This document shows, one piece after another, positions 34,381 to 43,908 of a stretch of DNA of 64,000 bases. The notes beneath the pieces were generated by a model, which did no database searches, was not told the DNA's origin, and saw only the letters and a list, made by a program, of their open reading frames with translations. The stretch lies in contig JDFH01000006.1 in NCBI GenBank assembly GCA_000564995.1, positions 62,001 through 126,000 on the forward strand, written 5' to 3'. The first letter of the stretch is position 1. Every line of letters starts with the position of its first letter. Origin of the DNA: Atopobium sp. ICM42b (lineage in GTDB: Bacteria > Actinomycetota > Coriobacteriia > Coriobacteriales > Atopobiaceae). The translations under genes and the position numbers were made by a program.

Positions 34381-34394
34381 AGGAATTTATCGCC

Positions 34395-35621
34395 ATGTTG
34401 GATAAAACCACTCAGTCCTCTGTATGCCTTGTGGTGTGCGGAGGAATTGCTGCATATAAAGCCTGCGAAGTACTCAGAGGCCTTCAGAAAGCTGACTGTG
34501 ATGTTCGTGTTGTTATGACAGAAGATGCAGCTCAGTTTGTAGGAAAGACTACCTTTGAAGCATTAACGCATCATGAGGTAGTGCAGTCGCTCTACAACAA
34601 TGCCGAAACTCCAGTTGCTCACGTTGACCTTGCTGATTGGGCAGATTGCATGGTAGTTGTACCAGCTACTGCCAATATCATGGCAAAGATGGCTCATGGT
34701 ATAGCTGATGACGCTGCAAGTGCAACGCTTCTAGCAGCTCACACGCCAGTTCTTGTGGCTCCTGCCATGAATACGCATATGTGGAAAAATCCTGCAACTC
34801 AGGCAAATGTAGCGCTACTCCGTCAACGCGGCATCCACATGGTTATGCCCGAGTCAGGGCGTCTTGCCTGCGGTTATACCGGTGATGGCAAGCTTGCTCC
34901 AGTACAGCAGATTGTAGACGCTGCACTGAAGGTTCTTTCTGGTAATGACGCGGCACCATCCAAGCAAGATCTAGCAGGTAAAAAGCTTCTTATTACCGCA
35001 GGACCAACGCACGAGAAGATCGATCCAGTTCGCTTTATTGCCAACTGTTCTACAGGAAAACTTGGCTATACCGTGGCTAAAGTTGCAGCTAGTCGTGGAG
35101 CAGAGGTCACCCTTATCTCTGGACCCACATATCTTGAGGCTCCTCAAGGAGTCAACGTGCAAAGAGTAGTGTCTGCTGAAGACATGTATAAGGCATGTGT
35201 AAACGTCTTTGACGGTGTTGATGCCGCTATTTTGACGGCAGCTGTTGCCGACTACACACCAGCTCATCCAGCAGATCATAAGCTCAAGAAATCACAAGAG
35301 CATCTTGAGTCTATTGACCTTAAAGAAACCACCGATATTCTCGCCAGCCTTTCTAAGACTAAGAAAGACCAGGTTGTCGTAGGTTTTGCAGCAGAGACAA
35401 ATAACGTCTTGGAGCATGCTCAGGCTAAACTTGAGCGTAAAGGTTGCTCCATGATTGTGGCAAATGATGTTTCTAGGCCAGATTCAACCTTTGGTTCAGA
35501 TACAGACCGTGTGGCTTTTGTAACTCCTCAAGGTATAGAACAGCTTGAGACTTTGCCACTTGCTGACGTAGCTTCAGAGCTTTTGGACCGTGTGACCAAA
35601 ATGCTTGAGGAGCGTGCATAG
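34395..35621 (+). CDS. coaBC: bifunctional phosphopantothenoylcysteine decarboxylase/synthetase
   Basis: CoaBC catalyses two steps of coenzyme A synthesis. The N-terminal flavoprotein domain has GGIAAYKACEVLRGLQKA and the decarboxylase motif PAMNTHMWKNP (~127-137). The CoaB domain starts at LLITAGPTHEKIDPVRFIAN (~198) and includes NCSTGKLGY, AAVADYTP and GFAAET. The 408-residue length is standard. ATG 34395 has AAAGGAA upstream. The stop lies one base before the nfo start. Confidence 0.96.
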   Translation: MLDKTTQSSVCLVVCGGIAAYKACEVLRGLQKADCDVRVVMTEDAAQFVGKTTFEALTHHEVVQSLYNNAETPVAHVDLADWADCMVVVPATANIMAKMAHGIADDAASATLLAAHTPVLVAPAMNTHMWKNPATQANVALLRQRGIHMVMPESGRLACGYTGDGKLAPVQQIVDAALKVLSGNDAAPSKQDLAGKKLLITAGPTHEKIDPVRFIANCSTGKLGYTVAKVAASRGAEVTLISGPTYLEAPQGVNVQRVVSAEDMYKACVNVFDGVDAAILTAAVADYTPAHPADHKLKKSQEHLESIDLKETTDILASLSKTKKDQVVVGFAAETNNVLEHAQAKLERKGCSMIVANDVSRPDSTFGSDTDRVAFVTPQGIEQLETLPLADVASELLDRVTKMLEERA

Positions 35622-35622
35622 C

Positions 35623-36474
35623 GTGCAACCAGAAGATCTTTTTATTGGATGCCATCTCTCGGCAGCTAAGGGCTGGGAGGCAATGGGTAAGGATGCTCTT
35701 TCTATTGGGGCAACTACCTTTGCTTTCTTTACTAGAAATCCTCGTGGTGGCAACGCTAAGGCTCTAGATGAGGCTGATGTTGCAAGGCTTAGGGAGCTTC
35801 TTGAGGCTCATCACTTTGGGCCTTTGGTTGCACACGCTCCCTACACCATGAACCTCTGCTCGGCTAAAGAGGAGACCAGGGATTTTGCTCGTCGTGCGCT
35901 TACAGAAGATCTTGAGCGCATGGAGTATCTGCCAGGTAATTATTACAACTTTCATCCCGGTAGCCATGTGGGTCAAGGCTCTGACGTGGCAATTAAGCAG
36001 ATTTCTGAAGCTCTTAACGATTGCCTGTTTGAAGGTCAGCACACCACCGTTCTTCTTGAAACGATGGCAGGTAAGGGTACAGAAGTTGGTAAAACGTTTG
36101 AAGAGATTGCCGCGATTTTAGATAAGGTAAACCACCCCGAGCTTATGGGCGTGTGCCTTGATACCTGTCATGTTCACGATGGCGGCTATGAGATTGTAGA
36201 TAATCTTGATGCTGTTCTAGATACGTTTGACCAGATAGTTGGCTTGAAAAAGCTCAAAGCCTTGCATCTTAATGACTCCAAGAATCCTCTTGGAGCTCAT
36301 AAAGATAGACATGAGCAGATTGGCAAAGGCTTCATTGGATTAGAAACGTTCCGCGCTGTGGTGACTAATCCGCGCGTCAACACGCTTCCTATGATTTTGG
36401 AAACTCCTCATTCTGAGCTTTCTGGTTGGGGAGAAGAAATTGCGTTACTTCGTTCTTTTTTAGGTGATAACTAG
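35623..36474 (+). CDS. nfo: endonuclease IV (AP endonuclease)
   Basis: Nfo cuts DNA at abasic sites with three zinc ions. The TIM barrel has IGCHLSAAKGWEAM, VAHAPYTMNL, FHPGSHVGQGSD, LLETMAGKGTEVG, VCLDTCHVHDGGYE, HLNDSKNPLGAHKDRHEQIG and ILETPHSE, containing the metal ligands. GTG 35623 is preferred to an in-frame TTG at 35605 inside coaBC; this gives 283 residues, the usual size. The stop overlaps the following ABC-F start by one base. Confidence 0.94.
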   Translation: MQPEDLFIGCHLSAAKGWEAMGKDALSIGATTFAFFTRNPRGGNAKALDEADVARLRELLEAHHFGPLVAHAPYTMNLCSAKEETRDFARRALTEDLERMEYLPGNYYNFHPGSHVGQGSDVAIKQISEALNDCLFEGQHTTVLLETMAGKGTEVGKTFEEIAAILDKVNHPELMGVCLDTCHVHDGGYEIVDNLDAVLDTFDQIVGLKKLKALHLNDSKNPLGAHKDRHEQIGKGFIGLETFRAVVTNPRVNTLPMILETPHSELSGWGEEIALLRSFLGDN

Positions 36475-38339
36475 TGGGAATTCTGGTAGGTTGTGAACAA
36501 ATTTCTATGGAATGGCCTGGTAAGAAGGTTCTTACCAACCAGACTGTTGGCGTTAATGAGGGTGACCGTATTGGTGTTGTAGGCAAAAACGGCGATGGAA
36601 AATCAACCCTCTTAGATCTTATCGCCAAAAGAATTGAGCCCGATTCTGGTAACGTAATTTGGAGAAGTGGCATCCAAGTAGGCTATATGGGCCAAAGTGA
36701 TTCACTTTCTGATACACAGACGATTTGTAGTGCTGTTGTGGGAGACACGCCAGAGTACGAGTGGGCATCTGACGCTCGCATCCGTAAGATTATTGATGAG
36801 CTCATTGGAGACTTGGACTGGAATGGCCTGGTAGGAGAGCTTTCTGGAGGTCAGCGTAGACGCTGCGATTTGGCTCGACTGCTTGTGGGCACCTGGGACT
36901 TAATGCTTATTGACGAACCTACCAACCACCTTGATCTTCATGCCATTCAGTGGCTTGCCAATCACCTTAAAAACCGCTGGTCAGAGGGGAATGGCGCCCT
37001 CATTCTAGTCACACATGACCGTTGGTTCTTGGATGAGGTCTGCGACCACATGTGGGAGGTCCACGATGGCGTTATTGACCCATTTGACGGCGGCTATTCT
37101 GCCTACATTCAAGCTCGAGTTGAACGTGATAGACAGGCAGCGGTGATGGAAGAGCGCCGTCAAAATACGCTCAGAAAAGAGCTTAATTGGCTTGCTCATG
37201 GTGCAAAGGCACGCACGTCAAAGCCTAAGTTTAGGATTGACGCTGCCATGGAGCTTCTGGCCGAAGATCCACCACTTAGAAACACACTTGAGCTCAAACG
37301 CATGGCAGTCTCTAGGCTAGGCAAGCAGGTTATTGAGATGCATGACGTCTCGTTTGCTTACAAAAATGCCGCACAGACTGCCGGCGTTGACTCCCAGGTA
37401 GACGTCATTAAGCACGTCGAATGGCTTATTGGCCCTGGAGACCGCTATGGCATTTTGGGCGAGAATGGCGCTGGTAAATCTACGCTTCTTGAGTTGATGA
37501 CACAGCAGTTGCAGCCAACATCTGGTCTCGTGAAGGTAGGAAAATCTGTCAAATTTGGCTGGCTTTCTCAGCAGATTGATACGTTTGCCACAAAAGAGAC
37601 GTGGACTGTTCTTGAACTGCTTGGCCAGTACAAGACAAGTTACCTGGTAAATGGCAAGATGCAAAGCCCTACACAGTTGCTTGAAAGTTTGGGCTTTGAT
37701 CGCCGAGAGTTCACTAATCGCTTGCAAGACCTCTCCGGTGGCCAGCGTAGGCGTTTGGCACTTCTGTGCGTCCTTCTGGAAGAGCCGAACGTACTGGTGC
37801 TGGACGAGCCAGGCAACGACCTGGATACGGACATGCTTGCTGTCCTGGAAGACCTGCTGGATTCCTGGCCAGGAACCCTTCTGGTAGTCAGCCATGATCG
37901 TTTCTTGATTGAGCGTGTAACTGACGACCAATATGCCCTCATAGATGGCCATATTCGCCACGTCCCCGGCGGCGTAGACGAGTACCTCAAGCTTGTTGAT
38001 GCTGCAAAGCAAACGGCGAGAAGAGCGGGGGAGTTGTCGGGTGCACGCGAAAGCTCAGGTACAAATGAGCCGCAGGTAGACGGGTCTTCTCGCCAGGAGG
38101 GTGCGGTGCTGAGTAACGCTGAGCGCCGAGAGATGAAGAAGCGCTTTGACTCGATTGAGAGGCGTATGGGCAAGGCTCAGGAACTGCCTGAGCAGATTAG
38201 GGAGCAGATGAGTTCCGCTGATGCTACTGACGCGCAGCGTTTGATGGAGTTGCAGCAGCAGCTTGATGACGCAGAAGCGGCGCTGATGGAGCTGGAAGAC
38301 GAGTGGTTAACGCTAGCAGAGAAACTTGGTGAAGCGTAA
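36474..38339 (+). CDS. ABC-F family ATPase
   Basis: This second soluble double-ABC protein (621 residues) has no membrane span. First domain: GKNGDGKSTLLDL (an Asp in the fifth position of the P-loop), [29 protein letters not shown]. Second domain: [30 protein letters not shown] and LVLDEPGNDLD, where GND replaces the usual TNH. A coiled-coil tail (~545-621) is present. It is closer to Uup-like proteins with the EPxNDLD motif. The GTG at 36474 overlaps nfo, and the ABC exporter genes follow with no gap. The exact role is unknown. Confidence 0.87.
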   Translation: MGILVGCEQISMEWPGKKVLTNQTVGVNEGDRIGVVGKNGDGKSTLLDLIAKRIEPDSGNVIWRSGIQVGYMGQSDSLSDTQTICSAVVGDTPEYEWASDARIRKIIDELIGDLDWNGLVGELSGGQRRRCDLARLLVGTWDLMLIDEPTNHLDLHAIQWLANHLKNRWSEGNGALILVTHDRWFLDEVCDHMWEVHDGVIDPFDGGYSAYIQARVERDRQAAVMEERRQNTLRKELNWLAHGAKARTSKPKFRIDAAMELLAEDPPLRNTLELKRMAVSRLGKQVIEMHDVSFAYKNAAQTAGVDSQVDVIKHVEWLIGPGDRYGILGENGAGKSTLLELMTQQLQPTSGLVKVGKSVKFGWLSQQIDTFATKETWTVLELLGQYKTSYLVNGKMQSPTQLLESLGFDRREFTNRLQDLSGGQRRRLALLCVLLEEPNVLVLDEPGNDLDTDMLAVLEDLLDSWPGTLLVVSHDRFLIERVTDDQYALIDGHIRHVPGGVDEYLKLVDAAKQTARRAGELSGARESSGTNEPQVDGSSRQEGAVLSNAERREMKKRFDSIERRMGKAQELPEQIREQMSSADATDAQRLMELQQQLDDAEAALMELEDEWLTLAEKLGEA

Positions 38340-40085
38340 ATGGGAGAGTTGCTCTCTAGGTTTGTATGGCCAAAGTATGGTCGCAAGAGTTTTGTTGCCT
38401 TGCTTTGTAAAGGTGTTGAGGTCATTGGTGACCTCCTTACACCTTTGATTATTGCGCGCATGATTGACCTGGGAATTCATGGGGCAAACATGTATGACAT
38501 TATTCGCTACGGTATTTTGCTGGTAGTTATTGCGCTTTTGGGCTTTAGTTTTACCCTGGTCTGTCAAAAAATTGCCTCCATTGTTTCGCAGCGCACAGGT
38601 ACTGATCTGCGTAATGAAATTTTCAAGAAAATCCAAGAGCTCTCAAGTGCCGATATTTTAGCTCTTGGAACAGACACGCTGGTAACCCGTCTTATCAACG
38701 ATGTTAATCAGGTGCAGGTTTCCGTTGCTCTGGGCATTCGTCAGCTGGTCAGATGGCCAATCTTAGCGGCCGGATCTATTATTGCCACCCTTATGCTTGA
38801 TGCTCAGCTTGGAATGGTCTTCTTGATTGCAACAGTGTTGGTAGCAGCTATTTTCTTCTTTGTTGCACGTAAATCTACCGCACTCTTTACTGAGCTGCAG
38901 AAGCGCCTTGATACCGTTTCTTTATATATGCGACAAATGCTTTCTGGTATTCGTGTTATTAGGGCTTTTAGGCATGAATCAGAAGAGAAGGAACAATTCT
39001 CCGAGGCAGTTCTTGCTCAGACAGAAACAGCAACTGATGCTGCAAATTACTCAGCGCTACTGAACCCTGCAACTTTCCTAGTCATGTACCTGGGAATTGC
39101 CGTAACGCTTTGGCTTGCGGCTCCTCAGATTACTGCGGGTACGCTATCGCAAGGAACCGTGGTGGCACTTGTCAGCTATATGACTAGTGCGCTTTTAGCT
39201 ATTGGCTACGTTGCTAACCTGGTTATTATCATTACACGCGGAACTGCGTCTGCTACTCGCGTGATGGAAGTTCTGAACACCAAACCTGCTCTTACCGATA
39301 GCGGTAACAAACGCTTTAACCTCACTGAATCCGATTTTACTGGCGTTGCTGTAGCGTTTAAGGATGCCTCACTTGTCTACAACGGTGGAGGAGACCCAGC
39401 TCTTTCAGACATTAACCTCTCCTTAGAGGCTGGCCAGACGCTGGGTATCATCGGCGGCACAGGTTCTGGTAAGTCCAGCTTTGCCGCCCTCATCCCGCGT
39501 CTTTTTGATACTGAGACCGGTTCTGTAAGCGTCTTTGACCACGACGTCAAAACGTATACGTTTGAGCAGCTGCGTTCCCTTATTGGCTTTGTTCCGCAGC
39601 ACACCTCACTGGTCAGCGGCACCATTCGCTCCAATCTCTGCTGGAAGGATCCAAACGCCTCTGACGAGGAGCTCTGGTCAGCACTTGAGGTTGCTCAAGC
39701 AGCAGACTTTGTGCGCGAGAAACCCGATCAGCTTGATAGCATTGTCGAGCGTGGTGGCAAGAACTTCTCGGGAGGTCAGCGTCAGCGCTTGACCATCGCC
39801 CGTGCGCTGGTAGGAAACCCGCGCATTGTCATCTTGGACGATGCTGCTTCCGCACTTGATTTTGCTACGGACGCGCACCTCCGCGCGGCGCTTCGTAAGC
39901 TCAGTGCCACCACTACAAGCATCATTATTTCGCAACGTGTAGCAGCGGTAATGCAAGCAGATAAGATTCTTGTTCTTGACCACGGCAAACAGGTTGGGCT
40001 GGGAACACACAAAGAACTTCTCGCCACATGCCCGCTCTATAAAGAGATTTGTCTCTCGCAGCTTCGTCCTGAGGAGGTGGAGTAA
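38340..40085 (+). CDS. ABC exporter half-transporter, degenerate-site subunit
   Basis: The N-terminal ~320 residues form a six-helix exporter domain, and the C-terminal part is an ATPase domain: GGTGSGKSSFAALIPRLF, FSGGQRQRLTIARALV and VILDDAASALDFATD. The Asp-Asp after ILD replaces Asp-Glu, and the switch His is Gln (IISQRVAAVM). These are hallmarks of the non-catalytic site in heterodimeric exporters. The partner is the next gene, coupled by a one-base overlap. ATG 38340 directly follows the ABC-F stop. The substrate is not predictable; such pairs often export drugs or peptides. Confidence 0.9.
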   Translation: MGELLSRFVWPKYGRKSFVALLCKGVEVIGDLLTPLIIARMIDLGIHGANMYDIIRYGILLVVIALLGFSFTLVCQKIASIVSQRTGTDLRNEIFKKIQELSSADILALGTDTLVTRLINDVNQVQVSVALGIRQLVRWPILAAGSIIATLMLDAQLGMVFLIATVLVAAIFFFVARKSTALFTELQKRLDTVSLYMRQMLSGIRVIRAFRHESEEKEQFSEAVLAQTETATDAANYSALLNPATFLVMYLGIAVTLWLAAPQITAGTLSQGTVVALVSYMTSALLAIGYVANLVIIITRGTASATRVMEVLNTKPALTDSGNKRFNLTESDFTGVAVAFKDASLVYNGGGDPALSDINLSLEAGQTLGIIGGTGSGKSSFAALIPRLFDTETGSVSVFDHDVKTYTFEQLRSLIGFVPQHTSLVSGTIRSNLCWKDPNASDEELWSALEVAQAADFVREKPDQLDSIVERGGKNFSGGQRQRLTIARALVGNPRIVILDDAASALDFATDAHLRAALRKLSATTTSIIISQRVAAVMQADKILVLDHGKQVGLGTHKELLATCPLYKEICLSQLRPEEVE

Positions 40086-41929
40086 TGGCCGATATGTATT
40101 CTGGCGGAAGCACCTCCGCTATCGCATCAAGCGCGCCTGAGCATAGCAAGAGCGGCTCAGTAGACGTCATTTCCATGTCTGCAGCAGAAGTGACACGTCG
40201 CCTAGCTGCATGGATTTCTCCTCACGCAGGTTTTTTGGTTCTGGCGGCTGCCTCTTCAATTGCAACCGTGCTTTTGCAGCTCTGGGTACCCATCATTGTA
40301 GGCGCCGCCATTGACCAGCTCATTAGACTGGTGCAGGGTGGCGAGGCTGCGCTTCTACCAACGCTCGCTCAACTCTCGGTGGTAGTGTTACTTGCAAGTG
40401 CAACGCAGTGGCTTGCTTCTTGGTCTACCAATAAGCTCACCTACCTGGTCACCCGTGACCTCAGAGAAGCGGCACATACTAAGGTGACAAACCTTCCACT
40501 CTCGTACATTGACACGCATTCCCAGGGAGATTTGCTCTCGAGGGTAGTAAACGATGTGGACCAGCTTGGCGATGGCCTCCAGCAGGGCCTCACGCAGTTC
40601 CTTACGGGCGTGGTAACCATTATTGGAACCTTGTGCTTTATGTTCTATATGTCGGTTCCTATGGGCCTTGTAGTTGCTCTGGCTACTCCGCTCTCAATTA
40701 TTGTTGCATCCGCCATTACTAAGTACGCAAGCTCTTCTTTTGGCAAGCAGCAGGGCTACCAGGGCCAGCTTGGCGGATACGCAGAAGAGATGGTCTCCAA
40801 CCAGGAGCTTATCACCGCATTTGCCCACAAGGATGCCATTATTGAGCAGTTTGAAGCTATTAACGAGAAACTCCGTGTAGTAGGAGAGCGTGCACAATTT
40901 GCCTCATCGCTTTCTAACCCCTCCACGCGTCTGGTAAATAACTTCATTTACGCACTGGTAGCTGCTCTTGGTTGTATTTGCGTTCTAACGGGAGTTCCTT
41001 CTCCGCTTACCATCGGTCAGGTGCAGAGCTTCCTCTCGTACGCAAACCAGTACATGAAGCCTTTTAATGCTATTTCTGCAGTTGTTACGCAGGTTCAGAC
41101 CGCCTATGCAAGCGCTCGCCGCGTGTTTGACCTTCTCGATGCAAAAGAAATCAAGCCTGATCCAGCAGACGCTGAAGTCATCAATGACCCACAAGGCTCC
41201 ATTGAATTTGACGACGTGGCGTTCTCCTACGATCCCAAGCACCCGCTACTCAGTCACATTTCGTTCAAGGCAGAGCCTGGCCAGAAGATTGCTCTTGTTG
41301 GCCCAACTGGCTGCGGCAAGACCACCCTTATTAACCTGCTACTCAGGTTCTATAGTATTGATTCTGGCGCAATTTATGTAGACGGACACAATACGCAAAA
41401 GCTCACACGAGCATCGCTTAGAGAGCAGTTTGGCATGGTGTTACAGGATACGTGGCTCTTTAAGGGAACCATCAAAGAAAACATTCGCTATGCAAAGCCA
41501 GATGCCACGGATGAAGAGATTATTGCCGCAGCTCAAAAGGCTCAGGCTCAAGAGTTTATCCAGCAACTTCCACAAGGTTATGACACCATGGTGGGAGAGT
41601 CTGGTGGGTCTTTATCTCAGGGTCAGCAGCAACTTCTGTGTATAGCTCGTGTCATGCTTGCAAATCCACCTATTCTGCTTCTGGATGAGGCAACCTCAAG
41701 CATTGATACACGAACAGAGCAGCTGGTACAGAAGGCGTTTGATACCATCATGAACGGCAGAACTTCCCTGGTTGTTGCACACAGGCTCTCTACCATTCAA
41801 GGTGCGGATTGCATTCTTGTCCTCAAGGACGGCTCAATTCTTGAACGCGGCACCCATGATGAGCTCTTAGCTAAGGGCGGCTTCTACGCCAATCTGTACG
41901 AGAGTCAGTTTGAAGGCACAGACGCATAA
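40085..41929 (+). CDS. ABC exporter half-transporter, catalytic-site subunit
   Basis: The 614-residue half-transporter has an N-terminal extension of ~45 residues, an exporter domain (~50-345), then GPTGCGKTTLINLLLRFY, a modified signature LSQGQQQLLCIARVML, LLLDEATSSID with the catalytic Glu, and VAHRLSTIQ with the switch His. The intact Walker B and altered signature complement the partner's opposite pattern. Together they form one competent and one degenerate ATP site, as in TM287/288-like exporters. It closes a run from coaBC; an inverted repeat at 41946-41982 follows. Confidence 0.92.
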   Translation: MADMYSGGSTSAIASSAPEHSKSGSVDVISMSAAEVTRRLAAWISPHAGFLVLAAASSIATVLLQLWVPIIVGAAIDQLIRLVQGGEAALLPTLAQLSVVVLLASATQWLASWSTNKLTYLVTRDLREAAHTKVTNLPLSYIDTHSQGDLLSRVVNDVDQLGDGLQQGLTQFLTGVVTIIGTLCFMFYMSVPMGLVVALATPLSIIVASAITKYASSSFGKQQGYQGQLGGYAEEMVSNQELITAFAHKDAIIEQFEAINEKLRVVGERAQFASSLSNPSTRLVNNFIYALVAALGCICVLTGVPSPLTIGQVQSFLSYANQYMKPFNAISAVVTQVQTAYASARRVFDLLDAKEIKPDPADAEVINDPQGSIEFDDVAFSYDPKHPLLSHISFKAEPGQKIALVGPTGCGKTTLINLLLRFYSIDSGAIYVDGHNTQKLTRASLREQFGMVLQDTWLFKGTIKENIRYAKPDATDEEIIAAAQKAQAQEFIQQLPQGYDTMVGESGGSLSQGQQQLLCIARVMLANPPILLLDEATSSIDTRTEQLVQKAFDTIMNGRTSLVVAHRLSTIQGADCILVLKDGSILERGTHDELLAKGGFYANLYESQFEGTDA

Positions 41930-41945
41930 ATTAAAATGGAATTTT

Positions 41946-41982
41946 TGAAAGAGCCAGCACCTTGAATGGACTGGCTCTTTCA
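41946..41982. terminator. inverted repeat between convergent genes, likely bidirectional terminator
   Basis: TGAAAGAGCCAG (41946-41957) and CTGGCTCTTTCA (41971-41982) form a perfect 12-bp stem with a 13-base loop. On the minus strand it is followed by a T run; on the plus strand the U-rich part is within the stem. Confidence 0.7.
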
Positions 41983-42010
41983 ATGTCACCTGTAATTGAC
42001 AAACTGGAAG

Positions 42011-42628
42011 TTATTTTTGCAAGGTGATAAGTCCTGCACAGTCAGACATTTTTTCGAATCGCATTTCTGGAAATTGACCTTTTAGCTCGTCCCATACAAA
42101 ATACATTTCATCACCGTCCCATTCATCTGCCGCAATCCGCATACATTCTTGAAGTAATGACCGAGTTTCAAATGCTATATCTCCGATATATATACATCCT
42201 CCCTCGTTCAACAGCTTAAATAATGATGTAATAAAATCTACTTTTTGAAAGTCAGTAAGATGATGGAGAGAATATGTAGCAATGATCGCGTCATACTTTT
42301 GTTTCTGTATAGGTTCCACCAAGCCATTGGAAAAATCGCCTTCATACAAACTTGCTTTAGGCATTTTCTCTTTTGCAATTTCAATCATTCTATCTGAAAA
42401 ATCTTGTCCGTAAATCGTACAGCCGTTTTCATATAATCTTGAAGTCAGTACTGCTGTTCCAAACCCAATATCTAAGACAGTCTTCGCAGATGAACAAATT
42501 ACACGATTATAGATTACATTAAGAATAGATTTGTAGCCTGCAAAAGGATACGAACCGTATTTGTCAGACAAACCTACACTCTTATCATAATCATCTGCCC
42601 ATAAATCAAAACCTTTTTTATCTTGCAT
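42011..42628 (-). CDS. class I SAM-dependent methyltransferase, AT-rich
   Basis: The 205-residue protein (from MQDKKGFDLWADDYDKSVG) has the SAM site VLDIGFGTAVLTSRLYENG, acidic GQDFSDRMIE, and YDAIIATYSLHHL. ATG 42628 follows GAGG; an in-frame GTG at 42658 is less likely. Codon use is AT-rich (many AAA, ATA, TTT) and unlike the GAG/CTT-rich neighbours. It sits alone on the minus strand between the ABC exporter operon and tRNA-Pro, suggesting acquisition from a low-GC Firmicute. No integrase is seen. The substrate is unknown. Confidence 0.82.
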   Translation of the reverse strand: MQDKKGFDLWADDYDKSVGLSDKYGSYPFAGYKSILNVIYNRVICSSAKTVLDIGFGTAVLTSRLYENGCTIYGQDFSDRMIEIAKEKMPKASLYEGDFSNGLVEPIQKQKYDAIIATYSLHHLTDFQKVDFITSLFKLLNEGGCIYIGDIAFETRSLLQECMRIAADEWDGDEMYFVWDELKGQFPEMRFEKMSDCAGLITLQK

Positions 42629-42710
42629 ATTTAACCTCGATAACTTCCAATTTGTCACTTTGTCTATGCTACAAATTAGATCACACCGGTTTTTGAAAAA
42701 CTACTTCAAT

Positions 42711-42737
42711 ATATAAAAAGCCAGGAATACTCCTGGC
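42711..42737 (-). terminator. terminator of tRNA-Pro
   Basis: GCCAGGA (42720-42726), loop ATAC, TCCTGGC (42731-42737); on the minus strand it ends in TTTTTATAT. The right edge on the plus strand runs into TGGCGAGAA (42734-42742). Confidence 0.85.
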
Positions 42738-42746
42738 GAGAAATTC

Positions 42747-42823
<77 letters not shown>

Positions 42824-42902
42824 TTTGCTTTTGATACGATAGCATTCCAACATAAAATGAGCAAGCAATTCCCGGTAACCGTGAAGATAGAGTGGGCTAG
42901 AT

Positions 42903-43214
42903 ATGGATAACTTCTTTCAGCGTGCATTCTCAGTGGTCAAGCAGATTCCCGAAGGCAGAGTCAGTACGTATGGGCAGATAGCTCGAATGATAGGGGAGCC
43001 AAGAAAGGCTCGCTATGTGGGATTTGCTATGCATCAAAGTCCTGGCGTTGCTGGAGGTGTGCCGTGCCATCGAGTAGTCTTCAAAGACGGCTCGCTTGCT
43101 CCTGGTTTTGCGTTTGGTGGACCTGATGCTCAACGAGAGCTTCTAGAAGCAGAGGGCGTGCGGTTTCTACAAAACGGCAAGGTTGATATGAAGCGCTTTC
43201 TTTGGGAAGCATAA
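42903..43214 (+). CDS. MGMT/Ogt-family DNA alkyltransferase domain protein (short form)
   Basis: The 103-residue protein is only the C-terminal DNA-binding and active-site domain of O6-alkylguanine alkyltransferase: VPEGRVSTYGQIA-like start (IPEGRVSTYGQIARMIG), RYVGFAMHQSP, then VPCHRVVFKDG with the acceptor Cys, and a C-terminal LLEAEGV. Because PCHR is kept, it may transfer alkyl groups. Alkyltransferase-like (ATL) proteins of similar size usually have Trp instead of Cys. The N-terminal domain of full-length Ogt is missing. ATG 42903 is 79 bases from the divergent tRNA-Pro gene. Confidence 0.85.
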   Translation: MDNFFQRAFSVVKQIPEGRVSTYGQIARMIGEPRKARYVGFAMHQSPGVAGGVPCHRVVFKDGSLAPGFAFGGPDAQRELLEAEGVRFLQNGKVDMKRFLWEA

Positions 43215-43329
43215 AAGATGAAACATTATTTTATGTTGTGAAATATTCTCCCAGCTAAGAAGCACTATTTGCTGGGTACAATCGCAGTGAGTTCCTGGTA
43301 GTTGGCACGTTCCGTTTAATGGAGGTCAA

Positions 43330-43902
43330 ATGAAGCGTAGCTCTGAGATGAGCAAGTTCTTTACTGCAATTTTTGTACTACTAGTAACGTCAGCCTTGAG
43401 TGTGGGCATTTTGTCTGGCTGCTCACAAACAGAAAACAAACAAGACCAGTCACAATCCACCACATCAGAACAAAAAGAAGAGAAAAAGGACGAGAAAAAA
43501 GAGGATTCTTCCAGCTCCTCTAGCTCTTCATCAAACAATTCCAACGCAACCAGTTATGGCACCTATCAGATTCCTGATGGATTCAGCTTTGATAACAGCC
43601 TGTATCCAGATCTTCAAATTACCACACAGATTGATAAAGACAGCCTCTGGCCAATCATTATTCGCATTGAGGGTACAGCAGATCAGTTTGATTTGATGAG
43701 AAAAGCTACTATCGATGCAGCTCAGAGGGCTCAGGTGCTTGAGTCCGCAGAAGAGATTGGCAACACCGTTGACCAAGCCCTTGCTCACCCAACAAACTAC
43801 AACCTGACTGACTGCGCAATTCTTACTTCTGCACCAGAGTCATATCGTAAGACCTATGTCATTACGTTTACCGTAAAGAGTCACTACGAGGTTAAAAAGT
43901 AG
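43330..43902 (+). CDS. lipoprotein, DUF4854-like
   Basis: The 190-residue protein has a lipoprotein signal: basic start, FFTAIFVLLVTSALSVG, then lipobox LSGC. After the Cys comes a low-complexity linker rich in Gln, Glu, Lys and Ser (~35-75), then a globular domain (~78-190) containing YPDLQITTQIDKDSLWPIII and a closing TFTVKSHYEV. The globular part resembles DUF4854 proteins of actinobacteria, whose function is unknown. ATG 43330 has GGAGGT upstream. It would be anchored outside the cell membrane. Confidence 0.75.
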   Translation: MKRSSEMSKFFTAIFVLLVTSALSVGILSGCSQTENKQDQSQSTTSEQKEEKKDEKKEDSSSSSSSSSNNSNATSYGTYQIPDGFSFDNSLYPDLQITTQIDKDSLWPIIIRIEGTADQFDLMRKATIDAAQRAQVLESAEEIGNTVDQALAHPTNYNLTDCAILTSAPESYRKTYVITFTVKSHYEVKK

Positions 43903-43908
43903 TTACTC

